From Natronoarchaeum rubrum (GTDB lineage: Archaea > Halobacteriota > Halobacteria > Halobacteriales > Natronoarchaeaceae): 64,000 nucleotides of DNA. Positions 27,868 to 37,648 of this stretch are shown here, piece by piece. How positions within the stretch are numbered: position 1 is the stretch's first letter; the number at the start of each line of letters is the position of its first letter. Under the pieces are notes generated by a model. It had not been told where the DNA came from. It saw only the letters and a list, made by a program, of their open reading frames with translations, and did no database searches. The stretch covers positions 186,001 to 250,000 of the forward strand of contig NZ_JANHDP010000007.1 of NCBI RefSeq assembly GCF_024494695.1. The letters run 5' to 3'. The translations under genes were made by a program, and so were the position numbers.

Positions 27868-29034
27868 GTGACCGACCGGCTACCCGGTCCCCGGCGTCGT
27901 TCGATCGTCGCCGGGCTGTTGCTGGTCGCGGCGGTGGTCTGGGTCGGCGCCGGAGCCGCCGCGGCACTCCCGTCCGACGCCCCGAACGCGGCGCTCCAGG
28001 ACGGCACGCCGAACAACGAGAGCGCCACCAACGACACGACGGCGGGAGCGACGACCGACCAGCAGGACGGCACGCCACCGCAGAACGACTCGGACGCACA
28101 GCCCGGGACTGACGCCGGAGCGCCGGCCGCGGACGACTCCACGACGGCCGGGCCGCCGCCGATCGCCGAGCCCGACGAGAACGTCACCGTCGCCGTCGTC
28201 GAGAACCAGTCCGTCCCCGCGGGGGCGTCGACGACGCTCTCCCTGGAGGTCGAAAACGACGGCGACGGTAGGGTGAGGGATCTCGTCGTGACGCTGCAGA
28301 CGCCCGGCGACGCGCTGATTCTCGGATCGCTGGACGCGCCGCAGGCGACCCGATCGGTCTACGTCGAGGAACTCCAGCCCGGCAGGACCGAGACGGTCGA
28401 CCTCGACGTCGGCGCAGCCGCCGTCGAGCCGGGCACCTATCCGCTGTTCGCGTCGGTCCAGTACGCCGTCGACGTCGACGACGATGACGACGACGGGATC
28501 GGCAACGACACCGACGACGATGATGACGGCGACGACGGGGACAACGACGACGAGACCGAGATTGTCGGACCGAGCGGGCCGGCCGTGCTCGGCGTCCCGG
28601 TCACCGACGCGGTTTCGTTCGACGTGACGCCCGTCGAGAGCGAGATCCCCGTCGACGGGTCGGGGGTCTACAGCGTCCGGATCACCAACGAGGGCAACGA
28701 GACGGCGACCGGCGTCGTCGCGACGCTCGCGACCGGCCCGCCGCTGACCAGCGAGTCGCCGACCGCCTACGTCGGGACGCTCGAACCCGACGCGTCGGCG
28801 ACGGTCCGGTTCGCGCTGGAGTCGTCCTCGGACGCGATCGAGACCACCGCGAGCGCGTCGATCGCGGTCGGCTGGGAGACCGACGCCGGAGATCGGGCGA
28901 GCGCGGACCCCGTTTCGGTCCCGGTCGACGTCGCCGACGCCGACGATGAGACGGACGTGGATTCCGTCGCACCGTTCGTCGCGGTCGCGCTCGTGCTGGC
29001 GATCGCGACGGTCTGGTGGTTCCGGCGGCGCTGA
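27868..29034 (+). CDS. Membrane-anchored CARDB/S-layer-like surface protein
   Basis: About 388 residues. N-terminal signal or anchor (SIVAGLLLVAAVVWVGAGAAAA), then a Thr/Asn/Asp-rich linker (residues 40-100) and two immunoglobulin-like CARDB repeats (starting ENVTVAVVENQSVPAGASTT and DAVSFDVTPVESEIPVDGSG). An Asp-rich spacer lies between them (DDDDDGIGNDTDDDDDGDDG) and a C-terminal membrane helix at the end (VAPFVAVALVLAIATVWWFRRR). Extracellular, tethered at both ends or at the C-terminus after signal cleavage. The start is GTG 27868; a GTG at 27796 would add 24 unlikely residues. It is divergent from the permease. Confidence 0.72.
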   Translation: MTDRLPGPRRRSIVAGLLLVAAVVWVGAGAAAALPSDAPNAALQDGTPNNESATNDTTAGATTDQQDGTPPQNDSDAQPGTDAGAPAADDSTTAGPPPIAEPDENVTVAVVENQSVPAGASTTLSLEVENDGDGRVRDLVVTLQTPGDALILGSLDAPQATRSVYVEELQPGRTETVDLDVGAAAVEPGTYPLFASVQYAVDVDDDDDDGIGNDTDDDDDGDDGDNDDETEIVGPSGPAVLGVPVTDAVSFDVTPVESEIPVDGSGVYSVRITNEGNETATGVVATLATGPPLTSESPTAYVGTLEPDASATVRFALESSSDAIETTASASIAVGWETDAGDRASADPVSVPVDVADADDETDVDSVAPFVAVALVLAIATVWWFRRR

Positions 29035-29044
29035 TCCCGTCCGC

Positions 29045-29218
29045 TCACCGGCTGGCCAGCGCCGCACCGATCGCGATCCCGGCGCCCATCCCGATCGAGA
29101 GCCCCAGCGCGATATCGTCCATCGCGACCCCGAGGGCGGCGCCGACGCCGGCACCGAGCGCGACACCCACTCCCATCATCTGCCCGTCGATCTCGTCGCT
29201 TCCCTCGTCGTTGCTCAT
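29045..29218 (-). CDS. Tiny glycine-zipper membrane protein
   Basis: 57 residues read directly from the sequence, below usual ORF-finding limits. A hydrophilic head (MSNDEGSDEIDGQMM) is followed by two Gly/Ala-rich hydrophobic stretches (GVGVALGAGVGAALGVAM and ALGLSIGMGAGIAIGAAL) forming glycine-zipper helices, ending ASR. The gene lies on the same strand as the ABC ATPase, 123 bases beyond its stop. Such proteins are common in haloarchaea; function unknown. Confidence 0.65.
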   Translation of the reverse strand: MSNDEGSDEIDGQMMGVGVALGAGVGAALGVAMDDIALGLSIGMGAGIAIGAALASR

Positions 29219-29341
29219 CCGAGTTCATGTCTCGCACGGAATCATAGCTCTACCGACCCGTTTCGGGGCAGACGGACGGCAGTCGAGCCCCGAATCGGAA
29301 ATGCGACCTCTACTGGTCGAAGCGGACGACGATCTCGTCTC

Positions 29342-30289
29342 TCAGGGGCTAGACTCCCTCTGGGACGGTTCGGCGTCCTCGTCGGGTCCGGCGTCTTCGT
29401 CCTCCCCGTAGAAGTGCATGAACACGTCCTCGATCGAGGCGTCGCGAACCTCCAGGTCGAGCACGGTGTACTCGTGGAGCCGATCGATCAGGGCGTCGAA
29501 CTCGCGCGAGAGCACGAGGCTGTAGGTCCCGTCGCGTCGCTCGACGCTCGACGTGCCCGGGAACTCCAGCGCGGCGGGCGGTGGCTCCTCCGCGAGGCGG
29601 GCCGTGACGACGGTACCGCCCTCCGCGAGGATGTTCTCGACGGTGTCGAGTTCGATCAGGTGGCCCTTCCGGATGATCCCGACGCGGTCGCAGACGCGCC
29701 GCACCTCGCTCAGGACGTGCGAGGAGAAGAAGCTCGTCAGGCCGCGCTTGCGGCGTTCCTCCAGTAGCTCGTAGAACTCGTTCTGAACGAGCGGGTCCAG
29801 CCCCGCGGTCGGCTCGTCCATGATCGCCAGCTCAGGATCGTGCATGAACGCCGCGACGATGGCGAGTTTCTGCCGGTTCCCGCTGGAGTACGCGCGGACG
29901 TTGCGATCGAGCGGGACGGGGAAGCGATCGAGGAGTTCCGCCCGGCGCCGATCGCCGCGCAGCCGCCCGAAGTAGTCGAGCACGTCGGCCCCGGTCACGC
30001 GATCGTAGAAGCGCACGTCGCTCGGGAGGTAGCCCACCGACCGCTTGGCCTCGCGCAGCGCCGCTCGGTCGGTGACGTCCCGCCCCAGCACGCGTGCCTC
30101 GCCGTCGGTGGGCTTGAGCAGCCCCAGTAGCACGCGGATCGCCGTCGACTTCCCCGCGCCGTTCGGCCCGAGAAAGCCGAAGATCTCGCCGGACGCCACG
30201 GTGAACGTGACGTCCTCGACGCCGCGCACGTCGCCGTAGTACTTCGTCAGCTCCGCGACTTCGATCGGGAACGGACCGTCGCTGGCCAC
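29342..30289 (-). CDS. ABC transporter ATP-binding protein (ABC-2 exporter)
   Basis: 315 residues. Walker A is GFLGPNGAGKSTAIRVLLG, the signature region is YSSGNRQKLAIVAAFMHDP, Walker B is LAIMDEPTAGLDPL and the switch His is in SFFSSHVLSE. The last 90 residues (VVTARLAEEPPPAALEF onward) are the C-terminal domain of drug/Cu-processing-type ABC-2 ATPases, with an acidic tail. The start is GTG 30289. It probably powers the permease at 26942-27742. Confidence 0.88.
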   Translation of the reverse strand: MASDGPFPIEVAELTKYYGDVRGVEDVTFTVASGEIFGFLGPNGAGKSTAIRVLLGLLKPTDGEARVLGRDVTDRAALREAKRSVGYLPSDVRFYDRVTGADVLDYFGRLRGDRRRAELLDRFPVPLDRNVRAYSSGNRQKLAIVAAFMHDPELAIMDEPTAGLDPLVQNEFYELLEERRKRGLTSFFSSHVLSEVRRVCDRVGIIRKGHLIELDTVENILAEGGTVVTARLAEEPPPAALEFPGTSSVERRDGTYSLVLSREFDALIDRLHEYTVLDLEVRDASIEDVFMHFYGEDEDAGPDEDAEPSQRESSP

Positions 30290-30449
30290 GTGCGAACTAC
30301 GACGAAGCGAGTGTTATACCCCGGCCCGGACTGGCGATCAGTACGCCGGCCCAGTCCACCGATCACTGCGCTCCTGCGGTTCGTCGTGGTTCCTAACGGG
30401 TCGTGTTCCCACGATTCGGAGAAGCCTCAAGGGCGACCGACCCCTACCG

Positions 30450-31478
30450 ATGTCACTCTCTACGATGCCCTCTACGCGCACTACGCTCTCGCTGTTCGGC
30501 CTGCTGACCGTCGTCTGGGGGACCTCCTTCGTGGCGATCAAGGCCGGCCTCGATTCGTTCCCGCCGATCCTGTTCGCCGCTCTGCGTCACGACCTCGCCA
30601 GCCTGCTCCTGCTGGGGTACGTCGCGGCGAGCAGCCGCCGCTGGCTCCCGCGGACGCGGGCGGATCTGGAACTGATCGCGATCGGCGGCACGCTGATGGT
30701 CGGCGGCCACTTCGCGCTGCTGTTCGTCGGCCAGCAGTACGTCCCGAGCGCGCTGGGCGCGATCTTGCTCTCGCTGACGCCGATGCTCACCGCGCTCTTT
30801 GCGGTCGTCGCGCTGCCCGCCGAGCGAATGCGCATCCACGGCGTCGCCGGGATCGTGCTCGGCTTTCTGGGCGTGCTGGTCGTCGCGAACCCCTCGCCCA
30901 GCTCGCTCGGCGACCAGCTCGTCGGCGTCGGCCTGCTGCTCGCCTCGGCGGCCAGCTTCGCGATCGGCTCCGTCTGGACCGAACGCTACACGCCCGCGCT
31001 CCCGCTGGCGTCGATCCAGGCGTGGATGTTGCTTGTCGGCGCCGGCGTCCTCCACGCGATCAGCGCGGGCCTCGCGGGCGAGTCCCTCACCGCCGTCGAG
31101 TGGACTCACTCGGGCCTGCTCGCGCTCGTCTACCTCGGCGCGTTCGCCAGCGCGATCGGCTTCCTCGTCTACTTCCAGCTGATGGACGCCGTGGGGCCGA
31201 GCGAGACGAGTCTGGTCAACTACGCGACGCCGGTCGTCGCCGCCGTCGCGGGCTGGGCGCTGCTGGACGAGCAGATCACCGCGTTCACGGTCGCCGGGTT
31301 CGGCCTGATCCTCGGCGGCTTCCTGCTGGTGAAAGCCGACGCGATCCGGTCGAGCGTGCTCCACCGCGGCTCGACCGCGGTGCCGGCGTTCTACGACGAC
31401 CCGCGCGAGCACGTCGTCGTCGAGGGCAACGCCTACGTGGTCGACGACGGTGCGGAGGGCGGCTACCCCGCCGACTGA
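30450..31478 (+). CDS. EamA/DMT-family transporter
   Basis: 342 residues with ten predicted membrane helices in two EamA repeats: FGLLTVVWGTSFVAIKAGLD begins repeat one and AASFAIGSVWTERYTPALPL repeat two. The end of repeat one, EHMRIHGVAGIVLGFLGVL-like (here ERMRIHGVAGIVLGFLGVL), is typical. It probably exports amino acids or other small metabolites. About 40 residues after the last helix form a cytoplasmic tail. ATG at 30450 or 30462 is possible. Confidence 0.88.
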   Translation: MSLSTMPSTRTTLSLFGLLTVVWGTSFVAIKAGLDSFPPILFAALRHDLASLLLLGYVAASSRRWLPRTRADLELIAIGGTLMVGGHFALLFVGQQYVPSALGAILLSLTPMLTALFAVVALPAERMRIHGVAGIVLGFLGVLVVANPSPSSLGDQLVGVGLLLASAASFAIGSVWTERYTPALPLASIQAWMLLVGAGVLHAISAGLAGESLTAVEWTHSGLLALVYLGAFASAIGFLVYFQLMDAVGPSETSLVNYATPVVAAVAGWALLDEQITAFTVAGFGLILGGFLLVKADAIRSSVLHRGSTAVPAFYDDPREHVVVEGNAYVVDDGAEGGYPAD

Positions 31479-31603
31479 GCTGCGACGGGGCCAAAAATCA
31501 CAGACTGCGACGGGGTCTGGCGCTGTGATCGACCCTCGACCAGCGCAGAGGTCTAGCCGACGCACACGGTGTTTATTACTAATTCTACACTAGCAACTAA
31601 CGT

Positions 31604-33130
<1,527 letters not shown>

Positions 33131-33134
33131 GATC

Positions 33135-33506
33135 GTGTCCGTCCCGTTCCCGCCGGCCGAGGGCGACCTCGACGCCCGGCAGGTCGCCGTCGCGCCCGAC
33201 GGGACGGCGTACGTCGTCCCCTCGGGCATGCACGAGCGCCTCCGGTCGGCGGTCGCGCCCAAGCGGGACGATCGGGACCCGAAGGTCGCGCTCGCGCTGT
33301 CGGGCTGGGTGTGTCTGCAGGCCGACGGGATGACGGATCGAATCAACGTCGACGCCCCGGACGCGTTCGCCGACGCGACGCCGGTCCGTCGGTTCGCGCG
33401 TGCTCACGACGCGGGGTCGGTCGCCGTCGCTCGGCATCCCAGCGGCGAGGTGTGCCGGTCGACCGATCCCGCGACGTTCGCGCTCGACGGGCCGGTCGAC
33501 GAATAG
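33135..33506 (+). CDS. Hypothetical protein after the aldehyde dehydrogenase
   Basis: 123 residues starting at GTG 33135, four bases after the ALDH stop, so almost certainly in the same transcript. The sequence is globular (DARQVAVAPDGTAYVVPSGM, VALALSGWVCLQADGMTDRI) with no membrane helix or metal motif. I do not recognise a family. Confidence 0.6.
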   Translation: MSVPFPPAEGDLDARQVAVAPDGTAYVVPSGMHERLRSAVAPKRDDRDPKVALALSGWVCLQADGMTDRINVDAPDAFADATPVRRFARAHDAGSVAVARHPSGEVCRSTDPATFALDGPVDE

Positions 33507-33558
33507 CGCCACGGGGCACACCCGATGCGAGCGTCACGGCTCGGTGACGATAGCTCGC

Positions 33559-34068
33559 TCAGACGTGGATGCGTCGCGTCGAGCGCGCGGATCGGCGGTC
33601 CGCCGTCACCCGCAGATCGACGGCGACGCCCAGCACGTGCGTCCGCCCGCCCCGATCCTGCACCACGACGCCGCCGATCGCCTCGCAGTCGCCGAACTGC
33701 CGGTCCGGGCCGCCGGGACAGTCCTCTGCAGCCCACGCCTGCGCGGCTGTCTCGTTGTACTCGATCTCGTGGACGACGCCCTCGCGGAGTCCCGACGTTC
33801 GCAACGTCGCCAGACGCGGACCGAGCCGATTCTCGACCGTCGCGACGGCGGCCTCCCGATCGCTCCACGAGTGATTGCCGGGGACACCCGACGCCGCTTC
33901 GAAGACGGCCCGATCGAGCGCCCGGGTGACGTCTTCGCCGGGCCGGTCGGACGTTCCGATACCGGCGTCCGGCGTGGCGCCGAGTTGTACGTAGGCCAGC
34001 GCGATCGGCGCGAGACCGACGGCGATCACGGCGCCGGCGACGAGCACGAGCTGGGCACGCGTCGGCAC
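33559..34068 (-). CDS. Secreted or anchored hypothetical protein (DUF7261-like)
   Basis: 169 residues. The first 30 are a pilin-like N-terminus (PTRAQLVLVAGAVIAVGLAP), recalling haloarchaeal proteins such as DUF7261 encoded with type IV pilus-like systems. The rest is an extracytoplasmic domain with two Cys (EDCPGG, FGDCEA) that could form a disulfide. I choose GTG 34068 because TTATAA at about 34097-34102 lies 29-34 bases upstream; frames to 34158 overlap the TnpB start. No pilus genes are adjacent here. Confidence 0.6.
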   Translation of the reverse strand: MPTRAQLVLVAGAVIAVGLAPIALAYVQLGATPDAGIGTSDRPGEDVTRALDRAVFEAASGVPGNHSWSDREAAVATVENRLGPRLATLRTSGLREGVVHEIEYNETAAQAWAAEDCPGGPDRQFGDCEAIGGVVVQDRGGRTHVLGVAVDLRVTADRRSARSTRRIHV

Positions 34069-34093
34069 AGGGACTTCGGCGTCTGGGTGCTGA

Positions 34094-34104
34094 GGTTTAT
34101 AACC
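34094..34104. promoter_or_regulatory. Shared bidirectional TATA box at the TnpB boundary
   Basis: GGTTTATAACC reads as a TATA element on both strands. Its centre (34099) is 31 bases from the GTG of the minus-strand gene (34068) and 31 bases from the ATG of tnpB (34130), exactly the spacing expected for two leaderless transcripts. Confidence 0.55.
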
Positions 34105-34129
34105 GAAAACGGACCGATACTGGACTGCG

Positions 34130-35332
34130 ATGACGGTCACACGTACAGTCAAAGTCAAACTCAGTGTCCCAGCTAGTGCCGTGTCTGTACTCGAAGAGAC
34201 TGCCTCTCGGTTTCGTTACTGTGCAAATCAGACAAGCGACTGGGCCTGGGACGACTCTGGCTCCTGTGTGACCAGCATCAAAGCGGCCAATCAGGAACTG
34301 TACGACTCCCTCAAATCGAATACTGGCCTGCACGCAAATCTCGTCCAGAAAGCGATTGGACGTGGGATTGAAGCTGTTCGTTCTGGAGTCGCTCGTAAAA
34401 GCAATTCCCAGCGGACCTCAAAGCCGAGGTTCAACTCGAATAGTATCGTCTATGATAAGCGCGCGGCGACGTTCTACCGAGACCGTGTCTCCCTCTCGAC
34501 GATTGAGGGGCGCATCGAGTGTGCGTACGTTCTTCCTGATGACCCAGAATCACCCCACCAACGCTATCTGTTGAACTCTGACTTTGAGTTTAGAACGAGC
34601 ACTCTGCATCAGCGGGGGTCTGATTGGTATCTTCATGCGACGATGCAAAAGCCATCTTCACAACCGAGTTCGTCCGAGCACAGAACAGTCCTCGGTGTCG
34701 ATCTTGGTGTGAACAATCTCGCTGTGACTTCGACTGGTAGCTTCTGGTCAGGAGCTGAGCTTCACCATTGGCGTCGTGAGTACGAACGACGACGTAAATC
34801 ATTGCAACAATGTGGTACTCGATGGGCCAATCAGGCGATGAAATCAGTCAGTAGTACTGAGACAAATCACCTTGCCCAGTATCTTCATACGCTTGCCAAC
34901 GAGCTTGTCAACGAAGCTCGAACGTATGGATGTCGTGTTATCGTATTTGAGAACCTGGTCAATATCAGAGACCGTCTCTCACAGGCAAGTTGGCACCATA
35001 TCTGGGCATTTCGACGACTCCGCGAGTACGTGACCTACAAAGCAGAGGCCTACGGAATATCAGTTGATCTGGTTTCGCCAACGTATACCTCACAACGTTG
35101 TTCTACGTGTGGTCACACGGACGATCAGAATCGGTCGCAGTCGACGTTTCGGTGTATAGAATGTGGATATGAGAATCATGCCGACTACAATGCAGCGAAG
35201 AATATTGGAGTTCAGTATCTCCATGGTCACCAAACTGGAGACGATGGAGGCGCACCTGTAGGTGTGCGCTTGAACAGCGGTATCCTCTCACTGGATGGGA
35301 TCAGAGCGGATCCATCTCAAAGAACTAGATAA
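34130..35332 (+). CDS. tnpB: TnpB (IS200/IS605-family RNA-guided nuclease), stand-alone
   Basis: 400 residues. The RuvC-like catalytic acids are present: Asp in LGVDLGVNNLAV (about 191), Glu in IVFENLVNI (about 274) and Asp in NHADYNAAKNI (about 351). The zinc ribbon is CSTCG and CIECG (about 324-345), and the N-terminal OrfB/HTH region begins MTVTRTVKVKLSVPAS. No tnpA transposase is nearby, as in IS1341-type elements. G+C is well below the core genes to its left, so it was probably acquired separately. The family nuclease cuts DNA using a guide RNA from the element's right end. All motifs are intact, so it may be active. Confidence 0.93.
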   Translation: MTVTRTVKVKLSVPASAVSVLEETASRFRYCANQTSDWAWDDSGSCVTSIKAANQELYDSLKSNTGLHANLVQKAIGRGIEAVRSGVARKSNSQRTSKPRFNSNSIVYDKRAATFYRDRVSLSTIEGRIECAYVLPDDPESPHQRYLLNSDFEFRTSTLHQRGSDWYLHATMQKPSSQPSSSEHRTVLGVDLGVNNLAVTSTGSFWSGAELHHWRREYERRRKSLQQCGTRWANQAMKSVSSTETNHLAQYLHTLANELVNEARTYGCRVIVFENLVNIRDRLSQASWHHIWAFRRLREYVTYKAEAYGISVDLVSPTYTSQRCSTCGHTDDQNRSQSTFRCIECGYENHADYNAAKNIGVQYLHGHQTGDDGGAPVGVRLNSGILSLDGIRADPSQRTR

Positions 35333-35390
35333 ATACACGCTGAAAGCCATTCCTTGGCTATCCTACGCGAACCACACTTTGATGTGGGAT
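35200..35390 (+). ncRNA. Possible TnpB guide RNA (omega RNA) region
   Basis: In IS605-type elements the guide RNA spans the 3' end of tnpB and the right end of the element, with the guide just beyond it. Here the tnpB end is followed by a small perfect hairpin, CCACA/TGTGG with six-base loop, at 35372-35387. Limits are not visible from one copy; this is inference from the family. Confidence 0.25.
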
Positions 35391-35427
35391 ATGGTTATAG
35401 AGGTGCTCAGCCTACTCAGTCTGACCA

Positions 35428-35583
35428 TCAACTGCTCGACGACCGTGCCGCTCGAACCTCTGATCCGCTACGCGTCAGGTCATCACAGTTCGGACAGGCG
35501 CGCGGATGCTCGACATCACGAGGCGTGAAAACCCGGACATACGACCGTGTTACGTGGGAGTCGCAGTTTTTACAGGTTGGCAT
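35428..35583 (-). CDS. DUF7563-type small zinc-finger protein
   Basis: 51 residues read directly from the sequence. Two CxxC knuckles, PTCKNCDSHV and RACPNCDDL, are joined by TRSYVRVFTPRDVEHP, which I recognise as the haloarchaeal DUF7563 small zinc-finger pattern. It ends with a Ser-rich tail. It probably binds one zinc and acts in nucleic-acid or protein contacts; its role is unknown. It converges on tnpB, 95 bases past its stop. Confidence 0.75.
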   Translation of the reverse strand: MPTCKNCDSHVTRSYVRVFTPRDVEHPRACPNCDDLTRSGSEVRAARSSSS

Positions 35584-35747
35584 CGTCCAGTCGAGGTATT
35601 GGAATAGTTATAAGTTTTCTGCTGGGACAAATTAAGACTGAACATTCCGTTGAACATCAGGACGCTCTCTTCGTTCGAGGCCCTATTCAGTGACACTACT
35701 AGTCGTTAGATATGCCTATCAAACACTCATACCGCTGAATAACTCTC

Positions 35748-36041
35748 TTATTCGTTTGCCGATACCGGTTCGCCGTCTTCCATCTGCCATTCGAGTTCAA
35801 CCTCAAACTCGGCCTCGTCGTCGGTAACCTCGTACTCGACTTCCAGCTCGAAGTGCTCTGGAACCGCCACAGTGAAGCTGTTTTCCCCTTCGATATCGAC
35901 CGTCCCGTTCTCGACACCATCAGCGACTTCACGGAGGATTCCCGCCCCGTCTGCTCGACTCATCACCCGCTCACCTTCACGCTCAGTCTCGTCATCTGCC
36001 GATTCCGCTTCGGCCTCAGATTCTTGTTGGTCGTTTGCCAT
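35748..36041 (-). CDS. Amphi-Trp domain protein
   Basis: 97 residues from ATG 36041. After a Glu-rich tail comes an amphi-Trp-type domain: ILREVADGVENGTVDI, NSFTVAVPEHFELEVEYEV, FEVELEWQMED. Such small proteins are common in haloarchaea and function is unknown. An in-frame codon at 36065 would add eight residues. Its G+C is nearer the core than tnpB's. Confidence 0.75.
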   Translation of the reverse strand: MANDQQESEAEAESADDETEREGERVMSRADGAGILREVADGVENGTVDIEGENSFTVAVPEHFELEVEYEVTDDEAEFEVELEWQMEDGEPVSANE

Positions 36042-36117
36042 ACCGGAGTTACAACGACTGCCCATAAAATATCTCGGGCCTCATTTCACCAAATTTGATC
36101 GGCAGTAGTCACCACGT

Positions 36118-36270
36118 CTATTGACTGTCATCGGAAGGCGCCTCACTGGATTGAGTGAACAATGGATCTTCTGGACTACCCTCGGGAGTTATGAACCTGT
36201 CACTCGCTGCGGGGTCCAACAGAATTGCTCCACTGGTTTTCTCCTGCAAGTCCTGTTCCAAACTTAGCAC
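36118..36270 (-). CDS. Possible small protein of 50 residues
   Basis: A minus-strand frame from GTG 36270 to TAG at 36118 reads VLSLEQDLQEKTSGAILLDP, then ends FTQSSEAPSDDSQ. The amphipathic start and acidic/Ser end look protein-like, but the start is not secure: upstream in frame is TRVRRE and then a stop, while a nearby ATG is in another frame. It may be a remnant of a longer gene. Confidence 0.25.
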   Translation of the reverse strand: MLSLEQDLQEKTSGAILLDPAASDRFITPEGSPEDPLFTQSSEAPSDDSQ

Positions 36271-37049
36271 TTCCCTTCTAACTCGCGTTCATAATCAGAA
36301 CGGGGGCTTTAGAACAGTTAATAGCTCCTCTAGTCTGATTATGTGGGTCCTCAGATCGATCATATCTATTCCAATGGACCGCTAAATACTGTTAAATCTG
36401 CAAAAGCAAGCCAACTAGGACGGGCCCTCGAAACCAAGCCCCCATTCGGGAACCTCGGTAAAAACACCTGCAGCGGGCGGCTATCGCTCGAATGGACTCA
36501 CCAGCGTGCAATCGCCGATCTCGATCCACGGCCAGCTATTACGTCATAACCTGCTCCCCTCTTGCGGTTTCGGGGATGCTTGACGACGTCGACGCCACAG
36601 ATCTCACACCCCAGTTGTCCGAAACGGCCAGAAACTGGCTCGCTACGCGCTCCACCACACAATCAACGCAATGGCATCACCACGACTTCGTCACGTCATG
36701 CTTCCTAGATCACTCTCACAAAACCCTTTCAGCACCGCTCTTGCGGTGCGGAACGCCGATTATGAACACTACGTGACTACCGCAGCACCGTCTAGCTGCC
36801 GTTTTGACGCCGTATGATGCCTCAAACCGGCTATGATCCGGTCATCATCCACATCCAGCCGCGACTCCCACAGAATGCAGATAGCGACCGACGACTACGG
36901 ACCATCGGTGCAATGACTGCTGTCAAGCACCGAGCGCGACCGATACGCGGCCGCTATCCAGCAAGGGGATACTCTCTTGCGAGAGGCGTCCCATGCCGTC
37001 TCGTTTGAACCGCTGTTGGCTTTATTGCTTTTCCAGAGGAACTACTGGT
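36271..37049. other. Gene-poor stretch, probable decayed DNA
   Basis: About 780 bases with mixed composition and no frame on either strand that I would call a gene. Short frames such as 36492-36776 have His/Thr/Ser-rich content without family resemblance. The right end (GGCTTTATTGC at about 37018-37028) is a plausible promoter for the gene at 37050. Confidence 0.45.
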
Positions 37050-37523
37050 ATGGCGTTCGATATCGAGGTTCCAGAACCACCAGACCTCTCGAACCGAGGG
37101 ATGCCGCGCGAGTTCGAGTGGCAAGAAGAAACGCTCGGGTCGGAGGACTTCTACCGCGAGGACATCGAAGACCTGCTCCAGGAGGGTGCGTGGACGGAGG
37201 GAGTCAACGAGTGGGCCGAGTACACGAATCTCGATGAAGAGCACGTTCGAATCGTCAGCGACCTTGGCCTGTTCCAGGTGTTTGACTTCTACTGGGACCC
37301 GACCGAAGACTACCTTCGCTTCGATGCGCCAACGATTCCGGACGACTGGCGGGAGCGAGAGGCAACTGAGTCGCTCGATTCGAGCACGGTTTCGATGATT
37401 GACGGCGAGTTAGATGATCTCGGCCGAGCGGTACAGGAGAGCTTGGAGGACTACCTCGAACGGAACGACGAAGCGTCCGACTATGGGTGGGGTGAGGAAA
37501 CGTACGGTAAACGTGAAGAGTGA
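37050..37523 (+). CDS. Hypothetical acidic protein
   Basis: 157 residues from ATG 37050, with TTTATT 24-29 bases upstream. Very acidic and Trp-rich, with conserved-looking segments GMPREFEWQEETLGSEDFYR, WTEGVNEWAEYTNLDEEHV and DFYWDPTEDYLRFDAP; probably helical and soluble. No recognised family. It precedes the LTD-MBL lipoprotein gene by 126 bases on the same strand. Confidence 0.65.
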   Translation: MAFDIEVPEPPDLSNRGMPREFEWQEETLGSEDFYREDIEDLLQEGAWTEGVNEWAEYTNLDEEHVRIVSDLGLFQVFDFYWDPTEDYLRFDAPTIPDDWREREATESLDSSTVSMIDGELDDLGRAVQESLEDYLERNDEASDYGWGEETYGKREE

Positions 37524-37648
37524 TTCCAGTCACTACAGCCCGTTCGACGGAGTCCGACGATACAGATTTTCTGTGTAGCAAGTAATCACTCCTGCTCGTT
37601 GATCTTCACGGACGGAACACTCATCCATTCCGCCCGAATACACCGATT

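Noticed and set aside
28470..28560. Asp-codon (GAC/GAT) run as a possible tandem repeat
   Set aside because: It is a linker of acidic codons in a surface protein, common in haloarchaea, without a regular repeat unit.
36492..36776. 94-residue frame in the gene-poor stretch
   Set aside because: His/Thr-rich with no family resemblance; could be a decayed transposase but I see no motif to support that.
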